Positions 1 through 5,089 of a stretch of 6,982 nt of DNA are shown piece by piece. A program made the position numbers and the translations under genes. The DNA comes from Oscillospiraceae bacterium (GTDB taxonomy: Bacteria > Bacillota > Clostridia > Oscillospirales > Oscillospiraceae), in assembly GCA_028708585.1 (NCBI GenBank), contig JAQVYO010000081.1, positions 1 through 6,982 on the forward strand, read 5' to 3'. The notes beneath the pieces were generated by a model, which had not been told where the DNA came from, ran no database searches, and saw nothing but the letters and a program-made list of their open reading frames with translations. Position 1 is the first letter of the stretch. Every line of letters starts with the position of its first letter.

Positions 1-856
1 CGTCAATCAGCCCTTTGTTCTGCAAAAGGTCGCTTTGGGCACGGCTGTTGTTGTACAGCGGGATAAACGGAACGCGCCCCCACCCATTTGGCTCGCGCCT
101 CACAATCCGGCCGTCAATTTTGATCACACCAAACCAATGGGGAACGCTTTGCAAAAGCAGAAATTCACCCGGCTTGTTTTCTGTAAAGTGGGTCACATCC
201 CGCTTGGTCCACCATTCCAGATGTAAAACGGATCGTTTTTTTCCGTGAGAATCGGTCTCTGTCAGCTCATAGCGGCGAATCATCCCCAAAAGCTCCTTTT
301 GGTAAGCCGTATCATAAATCGGGATGCAGGCCTCCGCCGGCACAATCGTATACCGCAGGACGCCTAAAGGGTCATAGTAGAGGTGCAGCCATTCGACACC
401 CTTGTTGCTGGCGCCGGTTTCCAGGTCCTGGAGCATGTCGGCAAACGCCTCGTCGGATGTAACGGCGGTAATCAGATGTTCAAACCGCTTCAGGCTTTCG
501 TCCTCCTGCGCCCCCTCCACTGTCACGGAGGGGGGCCGCCCGCTGATGTAGGCCACTTTCTGGTCCACATGCTGCCGGTGGAAATTATGGACGTTGTGGT
601 AATTGGAATTGTTTTCATTGACAAACGCGCGTCCCACCGGGTTTCCGGAAGCGTCGTCCTCGTAAATGGTGGTTCTGCGGAAATCCGTTTGGAGAATGTC
701 GTGCTCCCCGTTGTAGTACCGTTCGCCAATTTTCATAAACGCCTTTCCGGGGTCTTTTCGGTCGTCCTCCAGAATGCGCCGCAGCAAATCGTTTACCTGA
801 ATGCGTCCTTCCGCTTCCAGCCTTGCTTTGATTTGCTCCATCTCTGATTGAAACAA
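1..856 (-). CDS. Phage portal protein, SPP1 gp6-like, 3' part outside window
   Basis: The portal protein forms the dodecameric ring at the capsid vertex through which DNA is packaged, and it docks the terminase. About 285 codons are visible before the gene leaves the left edge; SPP1-type portals are usually 430-500 aa, so roughly the C-terminal 40% is missing. Family-like stretches, numbered from the ATG at 841, are YYNGEHDIL (42-50), the NENNSNYHNVHNFHRQHVDQKVAYISGRP block (75-103, typical HN...VDQKV.Y..G.P pattern) and VPFIPLYNNSRAQSDL (257-272). The start is uncertain. A near-perfect SD (AAAGGCGGTGA) overlaps the terL stop and is ideally placed for TTG at 856; the in-frame ATG at 841 lies about 19 bases from it. 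The terL stop and this SD share bases, which suggests translational coupling. The family call is secure from motifs and from its place after terL; the start is a judgement. Confidence 0.9.
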   Translation of the reverse strand, partial: MFQSEMEQIKARLEAEGRIQVNDLLRRILEDDRKDPGKAFMKIGERYYNGEHDILQTDFRRTTIYEDDASGNPVGRAFVNENNSNYHNVHNFHRQHVDQKVAYISGRPPSVTVEGAQEDESLKRFEHLITAVTSDEAFADMLQDLETGASNKGVEWLHLYYDPLGVLRYTIVPAEACIPIYDTAYQKELLGMIRRYELTETDSHGKKRSVLHLEWWTKRDVTHFTENKPGEFLLLQSVPHWFGVIKIDGRIVRREPNGWGRVPFIPLYNNSRAQSDLLQNKGLID

Positions 857-869
857 AATTTCACCGCCT

Positions 870-2099
870 TTATCGCACCACCGCATAGGTCATATCATCC
901 TGAACGGCATACCTGGCCGCATCGATGGCGTGGTTGTTTCGATCGGGATAGCGGGCCTTAAAATTACCCGCCGCGTCCCGCTCCAGCTCATAGGTTCTAA
1001 ATTCCCTGGCCGCATTGGGGCACCGTCGCTGGTCAATGACGATTTCCTCCAGGTCGGACAGCCACTGAATGCCATGCTTCACGCTGTCCGGCCCTTTCCG
1101 GGCGCCCACCGCCCGGATGCCGTAAGCGTTCAGCTCCGCAATGCTTTTTGGCTCGGCGCTGTCGGCTACGACCTCCCGGTTCAGCGCATTTTCTGATTTG
1201 ATTCTTTCCGCCGCCAGCCGGTTGGAAAGCCCCACCTGATAAATTTCATAAAAAATATAAAGCCTCCGGCGCATCCGGTCGTAATGCAGAACCAGATAAA
1301 CAAAGGGGTCCACCGCATACCCCCAGTCAAGGCCGCGCCGGATCCGGTCAAACGTCCCGATCTCCCGGTCCGTCATCTCCCGAAGCGTAACGTTCCGAAA
1401 CACCTCGCCCCCGGTTCCCGTAACCGTGCCAAGATACTCGTGGGCATATTTTTGAGGATGAACCGTTTTGAGGTGGCGCGCTTCCAGAAGAAATTGCCTT
1501 CCCAGCCAGCCTGGGGGCACGGTTTCATAGGTGCTGTGGTGAATCACGCGGCCCGGCCGCTGCTCCTGCGTCTCCAGGTTCACCCAGTCGTTCATCCGCT
1601 CCGGCGGATTGTAAGAGTAAAAGGCGTCAAAAACTTCCCCGCCCCGCATCAAGGACTGGTTGATGGAGCGGGTTTCCTCCATCCCGCCAAACTGATTCCA
1701 TTCTTCAAACCAGATGTAGCGGAAATAGCCAAAGGACGGCCGGATGGACTTGATTTTCTGGGGGTCGTCGGCGCCGCGAAATAAAATGGTTTGTCCGGTG
1801 GGCAGGTAAACCATTTTGAGGGGGCTTTTTGTGGCTTTGAAAAAGCGGGCTACCTCCAAAACCTCCGCCGCCCATAAAAGCTGGGAAAACACGCTGTCCT
1901 GCAGGGTGTTTCCAACGGAACGCAGGGCGACGGCGTGGGTATCGGGATGCCGCATCAATCCCAAAATCAGTTCAATGCTGATAAAGGAAGATTTTGCGCT
2001 GCCCCTGCCGCCTTTCAGCACATAGTGCGTGTAAGTATTGTTTCGGATTTCCTCATGCAGGCCGAAAAACGCGGGGGCAATCGCATCGCTAAGTTTCAT
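870..2099 (-). CDS. Terminase large subunit, PBSX/XtmB-like (Terminase_3 type)
   Basis: This is the packaging motor: an ATPase that pumps DNA into the prohead through the portal and a nuclease that cuts the concatemer. The 409-aa product has the expected length. The N-terminal ATPase shows Walker A GGRGSAKSS (30-38), a Walker B-like segment YIWFEEW (128-134) and a motif III-like YSYNPP (161-166). The C-terminal RNase H-like nuclease shows candidate metal-binding acidic residues Asp258 (RGLDWG), Asp313 (VADSAEP) and Asp393 (NHAIDAARYA). The open frame continues upstream to 2186, but ATG at 2099 is chosen because it gives the normal family N-terminus (MKLSDAIAPAFFGLHEEI) and overlaps the terS stop (ATGAAACTTAG), a typical coupled junction. 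No frameshift or lost catalytic residue is visible, so the gene appears functional. Its partners terS and the portal gene flank it directly. Confidence 0.95.
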   Translation of the reverse strand: MKLSDAIAPAFFGLHEEIRNNTYTHYVLKGGRGSAKSSFISIELILGLMRHPDTHAVALRSVGNTLQDSVFSQLLWAAEVLEVARFFKATKSPLKMVYLPTGQTILFRGADDPQKIKSIRPSFGYFRYIWFEEWNQFGGMEETRSINQSLMRGGEVFDAFYSYNPPERMNDWVNLETQEQRPGRVIHHSTYETVPPGWLGRQFLLEARHLKTVHPQKYAHEYLGTVTGTGGEVFRNVTLREMTDREIGTFDRIRRGLDWGYAVDPFVYLVLHYDRMRRRLYIFYEIYQVGLSNRLAAERIKSENALNREVVADSAEPKSIAELNAYGIRAVGARKGPDSVKHGIQWLSDLEEIVIDQRRCPNAAREFRTYELERDAAGNFKARYPDRNNHAIDAARYAVQDDMTYAVVR

Positions 2100-2682
2100 T
2101 GTTGCCGCCGATGTCGTCGATGATCTGGGGTATCTGATCTCCGGTTCCCCGCGCCCGGTCTCCGAACATCCCCAAATGTTTTCCAAGCAGCTCCAAAGCC
2201 TTTAGCTTGTCTCCCAGACGCACATCCCGTGGCCCGCTCTTTCCGGTTCTGGCTGCGGCGCGGCCGGAGGGTCTGGAGGCCGCGTCTCCCTTCCCTTGGG
2301 CCTTGCCGCCAGGCTTTCCTTTTTTCCCCCCGTTCCCGGCATCTTCCAAAAGGACCGGATTCCGGGCAGAGTCTTCTTGTTCCGTTTTTCCGTCTTCCAA
2401 GCGGGGCGAGGAAACGGCCTTCTCATCCGCCTGGTCAAATCCGGCAAATGCAACCTTTGAAAGCTCCGCTACAACCCGCTCCTGGCTCACTCCCGTCCGG
2501 CGGGATAATTCCGCCATCGCCTGGTCGATAGAAGCCCGGATAGCCGGTTTTTTCAAATTTTCGCTGGCGCTTTTCCCGGCGCTCTTTGGGTTGTAGCCTG
2601 CGCGGATAGCCGCTTTTGTAGCGCTTAAATCCACCAAATATTCTTCCGCAAACCGTCTTTGCCGCATGGTCAGTTTCTCCAT
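2089..2682 (-). CDS. Terminase small subunit, XtmA-like (Terminase_2 type)
   Basis: The small terminase subunit recognises phage DNA at the packaging start site and hands it to TerL. The 197-aa product starts MEKLTMRQRRFAEEYLVDLSATKAAIRAGYN, the characteristic Terminase_2 N-terminal helix-turn-helix (about residues 5-60). A second conserved helical part, VRLGDKLKALELLGKHLGMF, lies at 154-173. Between them, residues 85-150 form a Gly/Lys/Ala/Pro-rich, low-complexity linker that is probably disordered. ATG at 2682 is preferred because GGTGGG lies a few bases upstream; the frame could also open at TTG 2715, adding 11 unremarkable residues. Its last 11 bases overlap the terL start. It is the first gene of the packaging operon, so the 450-bp non-coding region upstream is the natural place for its promoter and perhaps for a packaging site. 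Confidence 0.92.
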   Translation of the reverse strand: MEKLTMRQRRFAEEYLVDLSATKAAIRAGYNPKSAGKSASENLKKPAIRASIDQAMAELSRRTGVSQERVVAELSKVAFAGFDQADEKAVSSPRLEDGKTEQEDSARNPVLLEDAGNGGKKGKPGGKAQGKGDAASRPSGRAAARTGKSGPRDVRLGDKLKALELLGKHLGMFGDRARGTGDQIPQIIDDIGGNNET

Positions 2683-2751
2683 ACCATTCCCACCGTTTTT
2701 GTAAAATACAATCAAAACCCGCCGTCAACCGGCAAAATCGCCCGGCAGCCC

Positions 2752-2798
2752 TCCGGCTCCCAGGGTGGAAAAGGGAGGAAAACCGCCCCGGAGCCGGA
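2752..2798. repeat. Long interrupted inverted repeat / stem-loop upstream of terS
   Basis: TCCGGCTCC (2752-2760) is exactly complementary to GGAGCCGGA (2790-2798). Inside it, GGGTGG (2763-2768) can pair with CCGCCC (2783-2788) with one G-U pair on plus-strand RNA, leaving a purine-only loop AAAAGGGAGGAAAA. It sits about 70 bp in front of the terS start, within the likely terS leader. There is no T-run on either side, so it is not a simple terminator. It could be a TerS recognition/packaging site or a leader structure; neither can be decided here. Confidence 0.6.
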
Positions 2799-3022
2799 AT
2801 CTTCCGGGTAAAGAAATAAAGGACATGTCCGCCCCTTCTTTCTTACTGTACCAATTTTAAATGGAAAACTCCCTGCACAGTTCCAAATACCACGTCCAAG
2901 TGAAAATTTTGATCCGCCAAGCCCACCGCCCTTTTAAGCCCCCGTTTTTAGCTAAAAAAACAGACGTGAAGCGAGGGCCTCCTTCGTAACAAGGTCTTGT
3001 CCTGGGAAGTCAGGCGCAAATG

Positions 3023-3070
3023 GCCCGCCCCCTCCGGCTTTTCACGGGTCTGGGGGCGGGCTTTGTTTTT
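3023..3070 (+). terminator. Rho-independent terminator, plus strand
   Basis: A perfect 10-bp GC stem, GCCCGCCCCC (3023-3032) with GGGGGCGGGC (3052-3061), has a 19-base loop and is followed by TTTGTTTTTTG. On the minus strand the downstream flank (ATTTGCGCC) has no T-run, so the polarity is plus. No plus-strand gene feeds it within the window; it points against the phage operon. Confidence 0.75.
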
Positions 3071-3136
3071 TGTTTGGCTTTTTAAGCTTTGCTTTTGCAG
3101 GCCGGCTGCGCGGTACTGTTCTGTAATTTGGTTCCT

Positions 3137-3610
3137 TCAGACCAATTTTAAAAACGACGCGATCCAATACAAAAACTGATCCTTTCGCCGGTAAAAATCC
3201 GAACGGCTGAATTCCGTCAGATTCAGATATTCAAAGGGATATGCTCTGCCGTTCTGGCAATTTTGCCGGATACAGCCCACCAGCCGCTGGCGCAGCTCCT
3301 GGTTCTGGATGTCAGGGCAGACTTGCCGGGCGGCATATTCCACCGCCCGCATCCGCAGAATCTCCGGATCCCGCTCCAGCCGCTCCAACCGCAGCGTCTT
3401 TTGTTCGGTGGCCCGCCCCGCCGCCGTTTTGGGTAAAAACTGGCGGATACTTTCACCGGTCCTTTCGTCCTCATATGTATCATAGCGGGTCCCGCTGCCG
3501 GATAAAATTTCTTTTCGTTCTTCCTGGTACCACTTTACCCGCCGCTCATATCCCCGGACAATCCAAATACAGGTCTGCTTCACATCCCAGGGTAATTTTG
3601 TTTTTTGCAT
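3137..3610 (-). CDS. Putative ArpU/RinA-like phage late-gene regulator
   Basis: The 157-aa, highly charged and probably all-helical protein begins QKTKLPWDVKQTCIWIVRGYERRVKWYQEERKEIL, a pattern I associate with small regulators encoded just before terS in Clostridia prophages, often labelled ArpU- or RinA-like. The C-terminal part LTEFSRSDFYRRKDQFLYWIASFL (131-154) resembles a sigma-70 region 4-type helix-turn-helix, with the Ser/Arg-rich helix as recognition helix. Residues 70-115 look like a helical linker. Known ArpU/RinA/Xpf-type proteins activate late transcription (packaging, morphogenesis, lysis); that role here is inferred from position and the predicted HTH. The start ATG at 3610 has a GGAAAGGAA SD about 12 bases upstream, slightly far. 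There is a 48-bp gap after the 75-aa gene, compatible with one operon. The family name is less certain than the regulator call. Confidence 0.6.
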   Translation of the reverse strand: MQKTKLPWDVKQTCIWIVRGYERRVKWYQEERKEILSGSGTRYDTYEDERTGESIRQFLPKTAAGRATEQKTLRLERLERDPEILRMRAVEYAARQVCPDIQNQELRQRLVGCIRQNCQNGRAYPFEYLNLTEFSRSDFYRRKDQFLYWIASFLKLV

Positions 3611-3658
3611 AGGTATGCTGAATTCCTTTCCAAGTTCAAAATCAGCGTCCTTCCAGGC

Positions 3659-3886
3659 TCAGCCGTCCCGGGCCGCCCTTTTCCCAAATCGCCGGCTGAA
3701 ATAATCCGGCCCGCATTCTTCGCACAAAACAGAGCCGTCCACATCGTAATAAAAATCTTCTTCATAGATGGGCGCGCCGCAACGCCCCCCGGTGCCTTGG
3801 CATACAAAAAGCGGCTTTTCCTCCGGTTGGGGATACCCGGTACGCAGCGCACGCCGGGTCTGCGGATGGTCACTTAACTGTTGCAT
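3659..3886 (-). CDS. Small four-cysteine (zinc-finger-like) phage protein
   Basis: The 75-aa protein has a polar N-terminus (1-25), then FVCQGTGGRCGAPIYEEDFYYDVDGSVLCEECGPDYFSRRF. Cys29, Cys36, Cys55 and Cys58 (C-x6-C...C-x2-C) form a likely zinc-binding ribbon around an acidic, Tyr-rich hairpin. Similar short proteins are common in early regions of Clostridia prophages; their role is not known to me. The start ATG at 3886 has AAAGGTGG four bases upstream, a good SD. It lies between the Cro-like gene (165 bp upstream) and the late-regulator candidate (48 bp downstream) on the same strand, so it belongs to the early operon or to its own short unit from the candidate promoter at 3929-3902. It could be a regulator or an anti-host factor; the sequence does not decide. 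Confidence 0.7.
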   Translation of the reverse strand: MQQLSDHPQTRRALRTGYPQPEEKPLFVCQGTGGRCGAPIYEEDFYYDVDGSVLCEECGPDYFSRRFGKRAARDG

Positions 3887-3909
3887 TTTCCACCTTTCTT
3901 TGGTATAAT
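3881..3909 (+). promoter_or_regulatory. Candidate plus-strand promoter
   Basis: TTGCAT (3881-3886), a 17-base spacer and a perfect TATAAT (3904-3909) give a predicted start near 3916. The -35 matches only 3 of 6 bases and overlaps the start codon of the minus-strand 75-aa gene. The clear terminator at 3931-3971 would end the transcript after about 55 bases. Confidence 0.3.
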
Positions 3910-3929
3910 AATCATATTCTTCTTTCCAA
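3902..3929 (-). promoter_or_regulatory. Candidate minus-strand promoter for the 75-aa gene
   Basis: Reading minus, TTGGAA (3929-3924), 16 bases, then TATACC (3907-3902). Both boxes match 4 of 6. The predicted start near 3895 would leave a leader of about 10 bases with the AAAGGTGG SD close to its 5' end. It overlaps the plus-strand candidate promoter. Confidence 0.3.
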
Positions 3930-3930
3930 T

Positions 3931-3971
3931 GCCGCCTTACGACTTCTTGCTGTCGAAGGCGGCCTTTTTTT
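3931..3971 (+). terminator. Rho-independent terminator, plus strand
   Basis: GCCGCCTT (3931-3938) pairs with AAGGCGGC (3956-3963); after a bulged A, CGAC (3940-3943) pairs with GTCG (3952-3955), with an 8-base loop, and the stem is followed by C plus seven T (3965-3971). A second, weak GCTG-GAA-CAGC hairpin with GGTTTTT follows at 3972-3989, giving a possible tandem. No plus-strand gene lies upstream; the hairpin opposes the early operon. Confidence 0.78.
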
Positions 3972-4004
3972 GCTGGAACAGCGGTTTTTATTCTTTCATC
4001 TTGG

Positions 4005-4034
4005 CCGCTAGGCCCAGAAACAATTGCCTAACGG
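4005..4034. repeat. Short inverted repeat downstream of the Cro-like gene
   Basis: CCGCTAGGC (4005-4013) and GCCTAACGG (4026-4034) pair over 9 bp with one G-U pair on minus-strand RNA and a 12-base loop. There is no T-run, so it is not a terminator. It may be an mRNA structure between the Cro-like and 75-aa genes, or chance. Confidence 0.4.
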
Positions 4035-4051
4035 AAACGGAACAGCCGGCA

Positions 4052-4324
4052 TTACCATTTTCCCGCTTCGCACCGGGATTCTCGTTCCAAATTGTCGTTT
4101 CCGCACGCGGTTCTCCCCCCTTCGCGCAGTCCTTGCCGCAGCTTCATAGGGTCAATGCCCAAAAACGAGCATACCGCAAGGAATTCATCGGCCCGCAAGG
4201 GCCGAAGGCCGGAAAAACTTGAATATAAAGCGCCCGGCGCAATGTTGGTGTGTCTGGAAATCGCCTTAATGGTAATCCCCTTTTCCTTCACATAATTTCT
4301 GATCTTTCCTGTTGCAATATCCAA
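4052..4324 (-). CDS. Cro-like small helix-turn-helix regulator
   Basis: The 90-aa protein has an Xre/Cro-type helix-turn-helix in its first 65 residues: IRNYVKEKGITIKAISRHTNIAPGALYSSFSGLRPLRADEFLAVCSFLGIDPMKL. Helix 2 is ITIKAISRHT and the recognition helix is APGALYSSFSG. The C-terminal 25 residues are polar and probably disordered. It starts with TTG at 4324, with GAGGG about 8 bases upstream; no in-frame ATG is better placed. It is the first gene of the early (lytic) operon, divergent from the CI-like repressor gene across a three-operator region, which is the classical cro position. It would bind some of the same operators and repress the lysogenic promoter; that is inference from position and fold. 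It could also be a different early regulator. Confidence 0.82.
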   Translation of the reverse strand: MDIATGKIRNYVKEKGITIKAISRHTNIAPGALYSSFSGLRPLRADEFLAVCSFLGIDPMKLRQGLREGGRTACGNDNLERESRCEAGKW

Positions 4325-4338
4325 TTCTCTCGCCCTCT

Positions 4339-4355
4339 TTCTAAGTTTCCTGGAA
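4339..4355. promoter_or_regulatory. Operator 1 of switch array
   Basis: TTCTAAGTTTCCTGGAA matches the shared pattern TTCTA-N3-TTC-N3-GAA (outer arms TTC/GAA). It lies just downstream of the predicted start of the minus-strand early promoter. Its centre is 31 bp from that of operator 2. Confidence 0.7.
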
Positions 4356-4363
4356 TTTACTCC

Positions 4364-4392
4364 AATATATTCTATAATTCCTAGAAAGTCAA
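4364..4392 (-). promoter_or_regulatory. Early (lytic) promoter of the Cro-like gene
   Basis: Reading minus, TTGACT (4392-4387), a 17-bp spacer filled by operator 2, then TATATT (4369-4364). Both boxes match 5 of 6. The predicted start near 4357 gives a leader of about 33 bases to the TTG start at 4324. Confidence 0.82.
4370..4386. promoter_or_regulatory. Operator 2, inside the early promoter spacer
   Basis: TTCTATAATTCCTAGAA is a 17-bp palindrome with perfect TTCTA/TAGAA arms. It occupies exactly the 17-bp spacer between the -35 and -10 boxes of the minus-strand early promoter, so a bound protein would block RNA polymerase. It is the most symmetric copy and probably the strongest. Confidence 0.78.
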
Positions 4393-4399
4393 CAGGTAA

Positions 4400-4416
4400 T
4401 TCTAATATTCTCAGAA
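4400..4416. promoter_or_regulatory. Operator 3, between the divergent promoters
   Basis: TTCTAATATTCTCAGAA has arms TTCTA/CAGAA, one mismatch. It ends 7 bp before the plus-strand repressor promoter -35 and starts 7 bp beyond the early promoter -35. A bound repressor could contact polymerase at its own promoter (auto-activation), or a Cro-like protein could repress it. Confidence 0.72.
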
Positions 4417-4423
4417 AATTTTG

Positions 4424-4452
4424 TTGACAGCATTCTTTTCCTGTGGTATGTT
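4424..4452 (+). promoter_or_regulatory. Lysogenic promoter of the CI-like repressor
   Basis: A perfect TTGACA (4424-4429), a 17-bp spacer, then TATGTT (4447-4452). The predicted start near 4459 leaves only about 13 bases of leader, with the SD near its 5' end. No operator overlaps these boxes; operator 3 is just upstream. Confidence 0.82.
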
Positions 4453-4471
4453 TGGGAAAAGGAGAATGCGT

Positions 4472-5089
4472 ATGGGAGAAAAAGATATTGGCTCCGTGCT
4501 AAGAAATTGGCGTCAGAAGGCAAATTATTCCGTTCAGGACGTATCCGATATTTTGACCAAAAAGGGCGTGCGGGCCAGTGCAAAAACGATATACAGCTGG
4601 GAAAAAAATCGTAGCCAGCCCGGCCCGGATACATTGCTGATGCTGTGTGAGCTCTATGGGATCAAGGATGTGATGGAAGCGTTTGGATACAAACAGCCTT
4701 TGCCGTCTGGCAGCGTCCATCCGGCGGAAACCCGCGTACTCTCTCTGTCGCCGCTGGAAGCGGCCCTGCTGGAAGCATACCGAAAAGCGGACGATGACGC
4801 GAGATTCATCGTAGAAACAGCCCTGCGGCGATTTTTCCCGCCGTCCGCCCAGCCGGAAGCGGCAGCCGAAGCGCCGGGCAAGGCGGAAGCGGGCGCTCCG
4901 GCGCCTATAAGGCAGGAAGATACTGTTCCCGTTCCCGCCCCTGAGAACGGGGGAACAAGTTCTTCCCTTTTGCCCATTCCCATGGCCGCCCGGGGCAAAG
5001 GCAGAGGACTGGAGCTGCGTTCCCGGGAACAAATTGACGCAGCCCTGCGGGAGCTGGACGCACTTGCCCCGGACGGGGAAGGCTTATAG
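4472..5089 (+). CDS. CI/ImmR-like Xre-family prophage repressor
   Basis: The 205-aa protein begins with an Xre-type helix-turn-helix (5-70): IGSVLRNWRQKANYSVQDVSDIL, then SAKTIYSWEKNRSQPGPDTLLMLCELYGI, the usual T-I-Y-S-W-E recognition and turn pattern. A middle helical segment LSPLEAALLEAYRKADDDARFIVETALRRFF (92-122) is typical of Bacillota prophage repressors and is probably for dimerisation. Residues 123-180 are Ala/Pro/Glu-rich and probably disordered, and a short helix (EQIDAALRELDALA) ends the protein. No LexA/CI S24 peptidase domain or Ser-Lys dyad is visible, so self-cleavage is unlikely; cleavage by the adjacent ImmA-like protease is the expected release mechanism. ATG at 4472 is chosen because AAGGAG lies 7 bases upstream; the ATG at 4466 is too close. 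The gene is convergent with the protease gene and overlaps it by 6 bp. Confidence 0.88.
   Translation: MGEKDIGSVLRNWRQKANYSVQDVSDILTKKGVRASAKTIYSWEKNRSQPGPDTLLMLCELYGIKDVMEAFGYKQPLPSGSVHPAETRVLSLSPLEAALLEAYRKADDDARFIVETALRRFFPPSAQPEAAAEAPGKAEAGAPAPIRQEDTVPVPAPENGGTSSSLLPIPMAARGKGRGLELRSREQIDAALRELDALAPDGEGL

Larger units (their letters stand above)
2683..3136. other. Non-coding region upstream of terS
   Basis: About 450 bases contain no convincing gene. From left to right they hold a large stem-loop (2752-2798), one copy of a 12-bp direct repeat ACCAATTTTAAA (2850-2861; second copy 3141-3152, inside the end of the next gene), a perfect AT-rich palindrome TTTTTAGCTAAAAA (about 2945-2958), a short inverted repeat ACAAG-GT-CTTGT (2989-3000) and a strong plus-strand terminator (3023-3070). 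On the minus strand, a weak bulged hairpin (2968-2985) followed by seven T (2960-2954) could be a poor terminator for the upstream early operon. No good SigA promoter was found on the minus strand; TTGGAA at 2886-2881 with CATTTA 17 bp on is poor. This would fit a late promoter that needs an activator, which is inference. A 27-codon GTG-started minus frame (2926-2843) lacks a good SD. Confidence 0.6.

Noticed and set aside
1284..1784. Plus-strand open frame of 166 codons opposite terL
   Set aside because: It is antisense to a gene with clear catalytic motifs, has no recognisable domain and no promoter or SD; it is an artefact of GC-rich codons. The same applies to the plus-strand frame at 383-847 opposite the portal gene.
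2100..2186. N-terminal extension of the terL reading frame
   Set aside because: It lies wholly within terS, has no good SD, and the ATG at 2099 gives the usual family N-terminus and a normal start-stop overlap.
2997..3179. Plus-strand 60-codon frame over the terminator
   Set aside because: It runs through the hairpin and T-run and into the antisense of the late-regulator gene, with no SD or family resemblance.
4421..4471. Earlier starts of the repressor (4421 or ATG 4466)
   Set aside because: The region contains the promoter itself, and the SD AAGGAG is placed correctly only for ATG 4472.
4594..5089. S24/LexA-type self-cleaving domain in the repressor
   Set aside because: The C-terminal half is Ala/Pro/Glu-rich without the cleavage site or the Ser and Lys catalytic blocks of that family.
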